Part shown: positions 44,751 to 54,825 of the stretch, piece after piece
Layout: each line of letters opens with the position of its first letter
How positions within the stretch are numbered: position 1 is the first letter of the stretch
NCBI GenBank assembly: GCA_030278955.1
Contig: JAOANR010000001.1
Span: 43,612,890-43,676,889, forward strand
Source: Hygrophila difformis
Taxonomy: Eukaryota; Streptophyta; Magnoliopsida; Lamiales; Acanthaceae
Length of the DNA: 64,000 nt
Reading direction: 5' to 3'
The notes under the pieces: generated by a model
Database searches by the model: none
Told to the model about the DNA's origin: nothing
What the model saw: the letters and a program-made list of their open reading frames with translations, nothing else
Made by a program: the position numbers and the translations under genes

Positions 44751-47508
44751 TGTAACACCCGAGGAAAAACAAATTCAAAACGTTTGAACTACGTCATGAC
44801 TTGATCCCTTCACAAGGTACGTAGGCAGCTTAGAACTAATTTCTAAGTTCAGTCACGAAATAAATCACAAAATACATCACGAATTAGATCACAAGGACGA
44901 TAGGAGGTGGTGGAACCAATTTAGACTAGGCTAAGTAGGACACGGAAATGCTGCGGGCGATAAGCCGGACTCGTAACATGTTTAAGAAAAGATTCCGAAA
45001 CGGAGACGACCCAGGGAATCGAGCTAACACGTAGAAAACCGATAGGGGAAAGCGAGGGAAGAATCGACGAAACACGCGGACCGCCGAACCGGCCGGTCCG
45101 GCCGGCTCGCGCTGTCCGCGCGCCGCCGCGCGGCCACCGCGCGGCCAAGGGCGTTGCGACGCCCGGCCTGGCACGCGTGCTCCGCGCGGCCATAGGGGTG
45201 GGTGCGCGCCACCTCCGCGCCAGAAGGGTTGAAGGTGTAATCTTTCCATTCGGGGGTGATTTTCTTGCCTAAATTACAATTCCCTTCGAGGGAAACCAAA
45301 TTCCAGCCTTAAGGAAGGCTTAAGGGCGGCTGGGGAGCCTCAAAAGCCCTAATCCCACAGAAACACATCCCCACCATACTCACAAACTCCCTCTCCAAGC
45401 CAAACTCTCCCGACGAAGCTTTCCGGCGAACATTCCGGCGACGAAGAGGAGAACGGGACTGAGCCACGGCTTCATAGAACCTTGGTAAGTCTCAATATAG
45501 CATTCCATCCGTCCATAAGTCTCAGAAACTCGAATTCTAACACTATTTCCTTACTACGATTTCCCGTCGGAAAACGAACAAAAAGCGATCGGAGAAGTTG
45601 GCCGTTCGTCGTGACCCTAGGACGTCTGGAAACCCAATCCAGCGACCCTATCATCATTCTAAGTAAGTTAAAACCTTACTCACAAATTTTCGTGGTTGTT
45701 TGTTGTTTAAATCTCAAGATATAGGCTTGTAACAAAAATCGGTTTTCAAAAACCCTATTTTCGTCCAATTTTAAAGACTCGCCAAAAACTCGACCTTCGG
45801 GAATTCAAACCGAAAACCTTTCAACATAAAAGTTGTTCCTAACACCTTTATCTATCTTGTGTCCAAATTTCAGCCGTTGACATTAAGTTTTTCTATCCCA
45901 AATCCCGCCGTAAACTTTCTGTGACAACCCGAACGTTTTAAATCTGTGGCAGATTCCTTCATTCAACTTGATGCATGTTTTTCACCCATTTTTCAAATGA
46001 TTTAACCTTGCATTCCTAAACGAAAGTTGTAGATAATTGTGTCTAGATTATGTATATAAAATTTCACGGATTTTGGTGTTCATTTGATATGTCAAACGGC
46101 CGAGTTTTTAAAACTGTTTTGAAATCGTTTAAAGGGCCATGAGTATGCAGTGAGTTGCACTCGATTTTTGAGTGCCAAGAGTTCATTATTTCCAAATTCT
46201 TAAAACATGAAAGTTGTTCCTTAATGTGTTGTGTAGTTACTGTAAAAATTTCACATCGATTGGTTTTGAAATGAATTTTTAATCGGCGTTGCACGAACCT
46301 GTGACGAAAACAGTTTTTAAGACATAAGTTATTCTTTGCAATAAACTCGAATTTCAACTCACTTCGGAACCTTATTTCTAAAAACTTAAAACATGAAAGT
46401 TGTTCGTGTGTGTGTTTTTGAATTACTGACCAAGTTTCAGAATTTTTGAAGAAAAGACGAATTTTTAATTAAGAAAGGTGTAAACTGCCTCGAACAGGAT
46501 TTTTCGAACTTGAGAAAACTCGAACTATGAAAACGCGATATCGACCATTTGATAACTTTGAAATACGAACTTTCGAAAAATCCCGTTCACTAGGCTGAGC
46601 CGATCTTCATACTATCATTATCTTTGAGACTGCCTCGTTAGTGGTCTCCTTACTATCTGAGATTGCCTCGTTAGTGATCTCGCGCGCTGTATTTGTGGAC
46701 TGCCTCGTTAGTGGTCCTACTATCTTTTTGGATCGCCTCGTTAGTGGTCCTACTATCTTTTTGGATCGCCTCGTTAGTGGTCCTACTATCTTTGAGACTG
46801 CCTCGTTAGTGGTCCTATGTTGAGATTGCCTCGTTAGTGATATCCCGGTATGGTGTCCTCTTCTTAGTTTACGGGATGAAAAGTAAAAGACTTGTGTGAG
46901 TGTTTCATTTTGCTTAAATCGTATTTATCATGTCTTTAATTATGTATTTAAAATTTATGCATCTTAAATCATGCTTTAAATTACGCTTTTAAAATTAAGT
47001 CCTTTAATCATGTTTTCCGCTGCTAATAAATCATGTATTTCTAAATTCTCGTACGGCAAGCGAAATCTTTAGTTTAAACACTTGTAACCCCTTTTATTTG
47101 TAGTTAGGGATTAACTTACTCAGTATATTTTTATACTGACAACCGTTGCCATTTCTTTTTTTTTCAGAGTACGTCGAGTGACGCATTGCATGTGCACTTG
47201 GGGGGAATCATAATGGACTTTTACATTTCTGCATCGTACTGTTTTTACCGGGTCTGTTAAACCCGAGGATTTGGCCATGTTGGCCGTGACTTTACTTTCC
47301 GCTGCACTTACTTTATTTATCTTCCGCGCATGATAATTTCTACTATCGTACTAAGTATTATAAATTTCCGGACTAAATCTTGAATTGTTTTAAATCTTTT
47401 TCATACCCACAAGCCTTGCATCTCCTTAGCGAGCTCGGGAAGCCGTGTCTTGCTAGGGAAATGCGGCGGTGACATCCCGGCCTGGGTTATCAAATCCGGG
47501 GTGTTACA
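44751..47508 (+). repeat. Tekay-2 3' LTR
   Basis: About 99% identical to 37796-40551 by eye. Donor-like site at 45485, acceptor-like CAG ending 47167. The array differs in unit order from the 5' LTR. Confidence 0.95.
46626..46844 (+). repeat. Array of seven hairpin-like units in Tekay-2 3' LTR, rearranged
   Basis: The arms are gagac/gtctc, gagat/atctc, ggac/gtcc, ggatc/gtcc, ggatc/gtcc, gagac/gtcc, gagat/atat. One ggatc unit is duplicated. The gagac/gtcc unit looks like a fusion of two neighbours through loss of one repeat length. This is the fastest-changing part of otherwise near-identical LTRs. Confidence 0.9.
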
Positions 47509-47740
47509 CACTATGCGACACTCGCTTTGGCCTTTGGTGTCAGATGTTCGAGAAGAGTTACGGCGCATGAATGGGTGTGACGTTCAACACATCTACAGAG
47601 AGGGTAACCAAGTAGCAGATGCTTTAGCTTCTTTGGCTGCCGGAGAGGTTGACTTCTTCACTACTTCGGCGTTTCCACCGGATACAGTGAAGGCCTTTGC
47701 CGACAAAGATGCAAGCGGCGAGGTCTACATCAGGAGTTGA
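47509..47740 (+). pseudogene. LINE RNase H domain, second part
   Basis: Resumes the interrupted domain after the duplicated cacta: SLWPLVSDVREELRRMNGCD, then the RNase H end HIYREGNQVADALASLA with the last catalytic Asp, and a stop at 47738-47740. About 80 bases of 3' untranslated sequence and an A tail follow. Confidence 0.9.
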
Positions 47741-47839
47741 TTGTTTCTTCCTTTTTATTTCCTTTCTTTTTATTTTTTATTTTTGCATGTTTGCTCGCCT
47801 TTTCAGGCTGTGTCACCAAAAAAAAACTCTAGAATTAAA

Positions 47840-48014
47840 CAAACTCTTTCAAAATATAAAATATATTTAATAAACTTAAAACAATTAAAATATTCTCCAT
47901 AATGAAATAATTTTCTGAAATTCCCTTGGGCTCGATCTGGTATTCATCGGATTTTATTACTTGATGACAACCATCCGCTTGTGGTAAAATATGAGTAGCG
48001 AAAATCATTAATCT
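47840..48014 (+). repeat. Athila 3' LTR, right part
   Basis: Continues the 3' LTR after the LINE (matches 8750-8924). The terminal CATCA has changed to AATCT, and the attat target duplication follows at 48015-48019. Confidence 0.9.
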
Positions 48015-48019
48015 ATTAT

Positions 48020-48720
48020 ACTATTTACTTAAATTGCCACCAGCTCCCCTTGTTTAAGATTGATTTCATATTTAAATCATATGCAAAGAGCTAAATTTAC
48101 TTTTGATCCCATAAGTTATTCTTTCTACTACATTTGGTCCCATGTTTTGAAATTCTTTTTTTTGGTCCCAAATTTAACTAAATCTATTTATAATGAAAAT
48201 TCAATTACCATTATCTAATTATTATTCTTCTAACAATTCTATAAATAATATTATTTGTTACAAATAAATAAAATTTGAATTAGTTAAATAAATTATAGAT
48301 TATTAATCCAATTATGGGCATTATGCAAATAAAATTTAATTATTATATGCATTCAAGTTATCTCATCACAAGGGTCATGAATATATACTCCAAAATCATA
48401 ATCTCGCACTATGGATTGAGATTTCGTAACTTGGCCGGAGGCCGTTTCTTCACTGTCGGCATTGCACCTTATGTCGATCCCAATCAAAATTGCCCATCGG
48501 TTATAACTGTAAGCTCAATTGCAATTCCAATCAACATACAATAAAATTCATGGACATTTCAGAGTTCTAAATCACAAACTACATACAAATACATTCAAAC
48601 TCGTAACTGCCAACAATAAACTCGCAAATAAAAATACATCACTTCAACCTGGAGAATGCTGCACTTTGTGTGGCCAACACACTCTATAATTTGTGACATA
48701 CAATCCTACTTGGAAGAGAG
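48020..48720. repeat. Continuation of the 380-bp repeat block
   Basis: Phrases found at 5880-5930 (gccaccaacgctcgttgtttaggattgg) and 6000-6100 recur here in diverged form (gccaccagctccccttgtttaagattg; aatacatcacttcaacctgg). A stretch at 48080-48480 without this homology may be an old insertion. Confidence 0.6.
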
Positions 48721-50217
48721 CACCCATTAACGATCTAATGCAAGTAGCTCTTGTCCATTTATTTTTGTAATTTTGTTTTCCTCATATTACAAGTCCAAAC
48801 TTGATTAGGTTTCTCAACTTAAAAAGATGAGTATTTGCTAGAGCAAACCAATTAGATATAGGTAAAATTTGTATTAATGTAGCACCTACTTATTGCCTCA
48901 TGGACATGGCTTGGTTTAAGAATTTCTCTTCACCAAACGAGATAGGTTTAATCATAGATAACAGTGAAGAAGGATGATTTGGAGCAAAAATTATGATCTT
49001 ATTCCAGTTCAATTGTTGACAAAGTGTCATTATGTGAAAACATATTCACCAATTCCGTCTCAAGATTCTTGGGATCCAATTCAATTTATCAAAAGGGAAA
49101 ATGTTGCGATGGCATTAAAAAGCATTACAGGTGGGGGCATCGTCCTCGTGGCACCTAAGTATACGAGACGACTTGCGCATCGAAGACAGTGAGGCCAAGA
49201 GGTGCGTCACCAGGCACGTTCTTGGTGAGGTATGGTGGGTACTATTCTTCAGTCATAGGCGGGGAAACCCTTCTGTCCGGCCACTTCATCCTGGACGCCG
49301 GCGGGGATATCTTCGGCAATTGCTCTCAATTTTGCATCGCTGCGAAACGAGGCTTAAAGGGTTTGGAGGCGAAGTTGGCAGCGGGTCTTGGCTTGCTGTG
49401 TAAGAGTGGGGAAAGTGGAATTTTTGGGTAGGGATAGATCGCATATAAGGGAGATCTCTACAATGTTGCAATGATGGTAGATCAAGCTTAACGGAGACCA
49501 TCTTCAATGTTGCAATGGTGGTGAGAGATTTTGTTTTTTAGATGTGAGTGATTATCAGGTTACTTTTTTTTGCACATGACAAGACATCTCCATACAATAA
49601 CTTCTTTACTCTTCTTCTCAATTCCTCAATACAATTTTAATCAAGGGTGTTTAAGTCATTTCTGTTTTTTATTTTTAGAAAGAAAATTGAAATTCAGAGA
49701 TGGGTACCGAAATAGAAGTATTATAGCATGCGGGTATCAAACAAGAAGTATTTGAGGACTGTGGTATTAAACATCAATTTTCCGTTAGGATAGGTCTTCC
49801 ATTTTTTTTTTAGTGTAAATTAAATTGTGCGTAATACTTGATATATTCCCTAGTTAAATTTCATTTAGATAATTTGTACTTGTAAATAAATTCTTTTATT
49901 CTTATTATTATTTGATTCATCTCTCATATTAATTTTTGTGATTTAATTATAGCATTAAGCATTGATATATTAATGAGATTAGATTAATTGTAATAAACTG
50001 TTAACATAATTCATTCAGGCCCAATGCAATAATACACTCCCAGGCCCATCACCCATCTAACCCATTTACATTTATCCCAAAGACACAATCAGATTAGGGC
50101 ACAAAAGAAGAAGAGGGGAGCGCCGCTGCTTCACTTTACATTGAGAGGAAGAGTGCGAGAAGAGAGAGCTACGGCCACGGCGAGGAGTTGAGCAGCGGCC
50201 AAATAGAGGGCTGAGAA
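48721..50217. other. Non-repetitive AT-rich region, no assignable gene
   Basis: One less AT-rich island at 49125-49430 holds small overlapping ORFs on both strands (e.g. 80 residues from 49189 on plus). None has a recognisable motif. A short direct repeat (tctacaatgttgcaatgatgg / cttcaatgttgcaatggtgg) lies at 49455-49520. Confidence 0.5.
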
Positions 50218-50502
50218 ATGAGCGGCACAAGCAAGCTGGAGGAGCAGTTGAGGCACTGGGCTGTGCAGGCGCCGCTGGTGCGACGAGGCCTCGAGAGATG
50301 GACAGATGCGGCGGTGGAGACGCCGGAAATGCGACGGAGATGGGAGAAAGCAGTGGCGACGAAACGCAGCTGGGCAACGAGCATGAAGAAAGAACCTGAA
50401 AAGGCAGCGGCTGGCGAGTTGGAGTTCTTCTTAGGGATTGAGCGCGGCGGCGCGAGTGTGGGAGATGAGGAAGCAGCAGCGGCGCTGGTGGCTTTGGACT
50501 GA
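50218..50502 (+). CDS. Hypothetical 94-residue ORF
   Basis: MSGTSKLEEQLRHWAVQAPL..., rich in Glu, Ala, Arg and Trp, in a GC-richer island that follows an A/G-rich leader-like stretch (50100-50217). The opposite strand is also open for 166 codons, so composition alone may explain the ORF. It could be a first exon, but no convincing donor or second exon was found. No domain is recognised. Confidence 0.25.
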   Translation: MSGTSKLEEQLRHWAVQAPLVRRGLERWTDAAVETPEMRRRWEKAVATKRSWATSMKKEPEKAAAGELEFFLGIERGGASVGDEEAAAALVALD

Positions 50503-50581
50503 CGGAGGTGATGAGAACAGGGAGCGGCGCTGGTGGCTTTGGACTGACGGAGGTGATGAGAACAGGGAACGGTGCTGGTGG
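50481..50581. repeat. 45-bp tandem repeat, 2.2 copies
   Basis: ggcgctggtggctttggact starts at 50481 and 50526, and a partial third copy (ggtgctggtgg) starts at 50571. The copies are nearly identical, so the duplication is recent. The unit is a multiple of three bases. Confidence 0.85.
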
Positions 50582-52600
50582 TGCGTCGGGACCAGGGTAG
50601 CAGCCGGTTGGCCGGAGCAGCAGTGGTGTAGGTGGAGCCGACGTGAACGGTCCATTTCCTTTTATTCATTTCTTGTGTGCTGTTTTAGTTGTTTGCTTGA
50701 GATTTTCATATGTGTGTTTAATTCTTTGTGTATAGTCGTATTTAGTTGTATGTTTTAAATGAGTTCAGTGTATTTGTTTTAGATTTATTTGTTTAGAACT
50801 ATTTGTGATGTTGTGACTTGTGAGTAGTGTAGATCTTTATTTTTATTCCTAGCTTTGTTCTCAATAACCTAGATTTAGTCAATTGTGATATTTTTGTTGC
50901 AATCTTAGATTAGTAAATAGATTTTAGGGCTTATGTTTAGATTTACTTAATTCTTTTGTTGAGCTTGGAAATTGGATTTGTTAGTTGGACGTATAAATTG
51001 GAGATTTTTTAATGTGGACATAGGTTGAATATGCTAGTTTGACTATTTTGATTTTTTTGGTTAGTTTGAGATTAAATTAATTATGTGAGCTTGATGGATG
51101 CTATGTTTTTGAGGTTGCAAAATTTTAAAAGATGCATTGTTGAACTATTTGGGTGTTTGGAGATTCTTTGGTGCTTGTTGAATGATTTGGGGAGTGTTAG
51201 AGTTGTTTAGGGATTTTTGGAATGTAGGTTGAATAATGGTTTGATTGTTTTGGTGATTTTGGTTATTCTAGTTGATTTTGGATGATAACTTTGTGGATTG
51301 TTGAGTGTTGGATTTGTGAATAAATTAAGAATGATGATGAATGCAGTATTGAGGTATTGAGATGATTGGAAGATGAATAATTGATTAAAATTGTATTTTT
51401 GATATAAAAATTGAGTTTTTGAGTTGTAGCCTAGTGTTGATTTTTGTGGTGCTTTAGGATAGTGTAGGAATTGTTTGGATTGGATTATTAGCCGGTTGTG
51501 GATTATTGGATTGCTCATTCTTTGGTTCTTTTGAATTCTTTAATCACTTGGAATTTTTTTTTTTTTTTTTAAGTTGAGAAATAAAATAATTGCTTGGTGT
51601 TGATTTGAATTTGGAATGAATAACTTGGTTTAATTAAATTTTGGTGTTGGGAGTGAAGAAATGGTGATTTTGATAAATAAAAATAAAATGAGTTTTGGTT
51701 TTTAATGAAAATAAGAGTAAATGGACTTAGGAAGTCTTTAAATTCTTTTATTATTTTTACTATTTTTATTTTTAATACTATTTATATTATACACTATAAA
51801 ATATTCTTATTTACATTATTCTAATCTTTTGTTATAAATATAATAGGTTAAATTTTGGTATATAAATATTATAGTTATTATTATTTTTATTACTCCTATA
51901 ACATATTTTTAGTATTCTTATATTATATATATACTTGCATATCTATACATAATATTATTTTTATTTCTAATATTAATATTATATTTTACCTTGGTCTTAA
52001 ATTCTTTTATTCTTTGCTTGTGGGTGTTTGAAATTTATTTGTTCTAATTGTTGGTATAGTGTAAATATCATTGTTGAAATTTTAGTTAAATTGCAATAAA
52101 TATCATTCTTTTATTCTTTGTCTCATTTTTGTTAATTGTTCTATTCTTTTGTTCATTAGTGATTATTGTAGATTGTTGAGCATGTATATATTGTTCTAAC
52201 TCTCTAACTACTAATTATAACATACTACTAACTTCATACCTTCATTCTTAAATTAAATTAATTCATTTAATAAAACATTCTTCCAATAATACGAATATGG
52301 AACCTAATAAATTGGATTCAGAAATAAAGCATCCAATATCCATATTCCGGGAGCGGCAACCGTTGTGTCCCAATAACACGTTCCTAAGGTGTGAAATACT
52401 TTAAAAATCGTAAAAACTATTATAATCCAAAAAAGTGACAAACAAAAAACATTTTATAAAAAAATCCAAAATCTCTTTAATTGCTTTAAATCCCAATAAC
52501 TCGCGTTCCTAAGGCGTGAAATACTTTAAAAATTCTAAAATATAATATTAAAAAAAATCAAAATACCTATTGGTTCCAGGTTTCCTAATATTTTGGGCCG
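50582..52600. other. T-rich region without a recognisable gene
   Basis: The plus strand is strongly T- and G-biased, turning AT-rich from 51.7 kb. At 52380-52545 the phrase gttcctaaggcgtgaaatactttaaaaat occurs twice in close variants about 118 bp apart. No frame is supported. Confidence 0.5.
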
Positions 52601-54825
52601 TCCTTGAGTCTATATCTATATATCTACTTATATTTAAAATCTACACTGATTTTTGGGATTTTTCCCTTGGACAATGGAGGATTTGATTTACATATGAACT
52701 TGGATTATATTGAACTTCCCCAAAAATTCATTGTTCTTTAAAATAAAATATTGGATCAGAGTTACGAGTGAATTGGTAAGCTATGAGCAGTTTACTTTCG
52801 ACCATGGGGGATTTTAAAGAATTAATACAGAGTCAGCAAGTAGGTCTCATCTAGATCGAAAGGGTCTGTTGCTTAAGTTGGAGTCTAGTACCTGTATGTC
52901 AAAAGGGAATGGCTTTCAAAATCAAATCATTTTCTAAAATTGCTATGTGTTTGATTCTAGCATTAATTGATGTTAGTAGTTAATGTTGGATGAAAAATAC
53001 ATAGGCCATGGTAATCTTCTAAGTTGCTATCATCTTCTGCCAAAGTCTACTTTTGAGTCTTGGGTGAGTGCATCCGGAACACACTAATTTATTAGTTTGT
53101 TTAATTAGTTTGTATCTCATAACTACCCGGAAGGAGGTGAACACTGCGAGTGGTTCACTGATGTTCGGGAATTCTTGATCCACTTCTGGTCATTATGACC
53201 TAGGCCTCTCTTATACTACCAGTGTGATGCTTTTGAAACCTCCGAGTGATAGGATTTTAAATGCTTTCTTTATCACTTTCTCTTAAATGCTTTTGTAGAG
53301 TTCACTCGGATGTATTGAGAAATGTTCTATCTGTTACTAGGTTTGAGAGTTATATGATAGTTCAGGGCTTGATTAGAATTTTTGGGTGTGACCAGGGGAG
53401 AAATAGGATACTTAGAATCTCAAGAGCATATTATCCAATCTATAAGTATATATCTGAAGGGAAAATAGTTTAGGGCGTATGAAAATTGTCTAGCTCAGAG
53501 GTTTATTTATAACAAATGATACAATTTCTTACAAAATGGAAGTTTAATAAGATCCTTGTCCACACATTGCCCAATCTTTATTTATTCCTGTCCCTGTCTT
53601 TTAACCTTGCTTTCTAGATTAGATTTATTTGCTTTCTTAGTATAGATTTACAAATGTGGTTTTTTATTATTTTTCAAAAGAGCACTCGTTTGTTCGTTTA
53701 GTAAAGATCAATTTCACAAATTCCTCAACTTTCTCAAATTTGACTTCTACGTGTTGCTGAAAATTCATTTCACCGCCAATTAAGCTGAAAATTTAACAGT
53801 AGCTCGGAAACACCCTAACGAACAAGTTCCGTGTTTTAAGTTTTTCAAAACGAGGTATAGAAACGGGTCAAAAATTTGAATTAGTACAAAGACACTAAGC
53901 TGTCAGGATTTAGACTGTAGCAACTTTCAAAGATCCGATCTTTAACCCATCAAATGGACTCTAATTTTTATGAAATTTTACAGAGGTGTTCACGACTTAT
54001 TGATCTACAATTTCCATGTTTATCACAACTCCTTATTCGGCCTAGATCTAGTGTCAAAATTCATCAAGTTCGAAAACTAAATCTGCTACCATTTCGGAAT
54101 TCGATACGCATGCAGGTTAGTCCAGGTCTTATTTTGGGTATCAAACCTTACTGAAAAATTTTGAAAATTTTACAGAATATAGATCTACATCTTAGGTACA
54201 ATTTCAGTTTTGTGTTTTCTTGTTTGAGCACTTTAAAGGGTACGAAAAATTCGTACAAAAATATTGCGCACGTGTAAACAGATTTTAGTGGGTTTTCTTA
54301 TTAGGTCTTTGTTGTTGGGTTAATTTTATCCACCAAAACCATAAGTAAGAATTAACTTACTTGGATTGGATCAACGACTCTTCTAATTCGATGTTGTGGC
54401 CTCCGTATTCGCCATTTGTCTCCTAGATCCTTCGTACTCCTCCTTCTTGATCCGGATCGCGATTTAGAAATAGAAAACGTACCAAGTTATGGGTTGGGTT
54501 CGAATTTGAATGGAAAATGTGGACGAATGTCTTACCTCACTATTCACCTACGCTCGGGAGATGCTGAATTCGTCCAAAGACTTCCTCCTTCGCTGACTTC
54601 TTGCTTCCGACGGCTTAGAAGTAGGGTTTTTGGGTGTTTGGAGGTGTATGGAAAATTCGAAGACGTTGAAAAGTGTACAGAGCTGAATAAGGGGTTTATT
54701 TATAGACTTGAAAGGGCTTGGAGTTGTCGAGTCTTGGGCCGAAAGATATGTAACGAACTCGAAATATCCGAAATCGGGGGAGTGAATCTCACCGGGGTTT
54801 ATAGATTTTTAATATTGTTTAAAAT
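52600..54825 (-). repeat. Diverged LTR-like sequence on the minus strand
   Basis: Read on the minus strand from 54825 down, the landmarks follow the Tekay LTR order: a TATA-like tctataaataaacccc (about 54700), a CT-rich leader, donor-like gaggtaagac (about 54525) and aagtaagttaattcttac (about 54350), then aaaacttaaaacacggaacttg and an atttt cag phrase near 53800. The likeness is in arrangement and short phrases only. Borders are not defined, and the LTR call is an inference. Confidence 0.4.

Larger units (their letters stand above)
37796..47508 (+). mobile_element. Non-autonomous Tekay-like chromovirus carrying an antisense gene (Tekay-2)
   Basis: LTRs of 2756 and 2758 bp with TGTAACACCC/GGGTGTTACA ends. 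The target duplication cacta lies at 37791-37795 and 47509-47513. Between the LTRs are the iMet primer site, the accessory coiled-coil ORF, about 3 kb of unrelated sequence with a gene on the minus strand, a remnant of the pol 3' end with the chromodomain, and the polypurine tract. Gag, protease, RT, RNase H and integrase core are absent. The LTRs differ at about 22 places by eye (about 0.8%), so insertion is recent. Movement would need proteins from a relative such as Tekay-1. Confidence 0.93.
32303..47824 (+). mobile_element. L1-type LINE with RNase H, inserted in the Athila 3' LTR
   Basis: Flanked by a 15-bp duplication (aactctagaattaaa at 32288-32302 and 47825-47839) and ending in a short A tail (about 47818-47826). 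It contains ORF1 with a zinc knuckle and ORF2 with endonuclease, reverse transcriptase and RNase H. It is interrupted at 37795 by Tekay-2 and resumes at 47509 or 47514; without that insert the LINE is about 5.8 kb, near full length for plant L1 elements. Several stops and frameshifts make it inactive. Confidence 0.93.
6780..48014 (+). mobile_element. Athila-type Ty3/gypsy retrotransposon, hosting three later insertions
   Basis: LTRs start TGATGCAC. The 5' LTR ends CATCA; the 3' copy now ends AATCT through two substitutions. The target duplication attat lies at 6775-6779 and 48015-48019. The order is LTR, tRNA-Asp-type primer site, gag, protease, RT, RNase H, integrase, spacer, a post-pol ORF, polypurine tract, LTR, as in the Athila lineage. 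The span is large only because Tekay-1 (12062-23590), the LINE (32303-47824) and, inside the LINE, Tekay-2 (37796-47508) are inserted. All reading frames carry stops or frameshifts, so the element is inactive. Confidence 0.9.

Noticed and set aside
49131..49431. Small overlapping plus-strand ORFs (90 and 80 residues)
   Set aside because: No recognisable domain, no start-context or splice support, and the opposite strand is partly open as well.
50169..50669. 166-residue minus-strand ORF rich in Ser/Pro/Ala
   Set aside because: Low-complexity composition, overlaps the plus-strand ORF and the 45-bp repeat; no motif or splice context.
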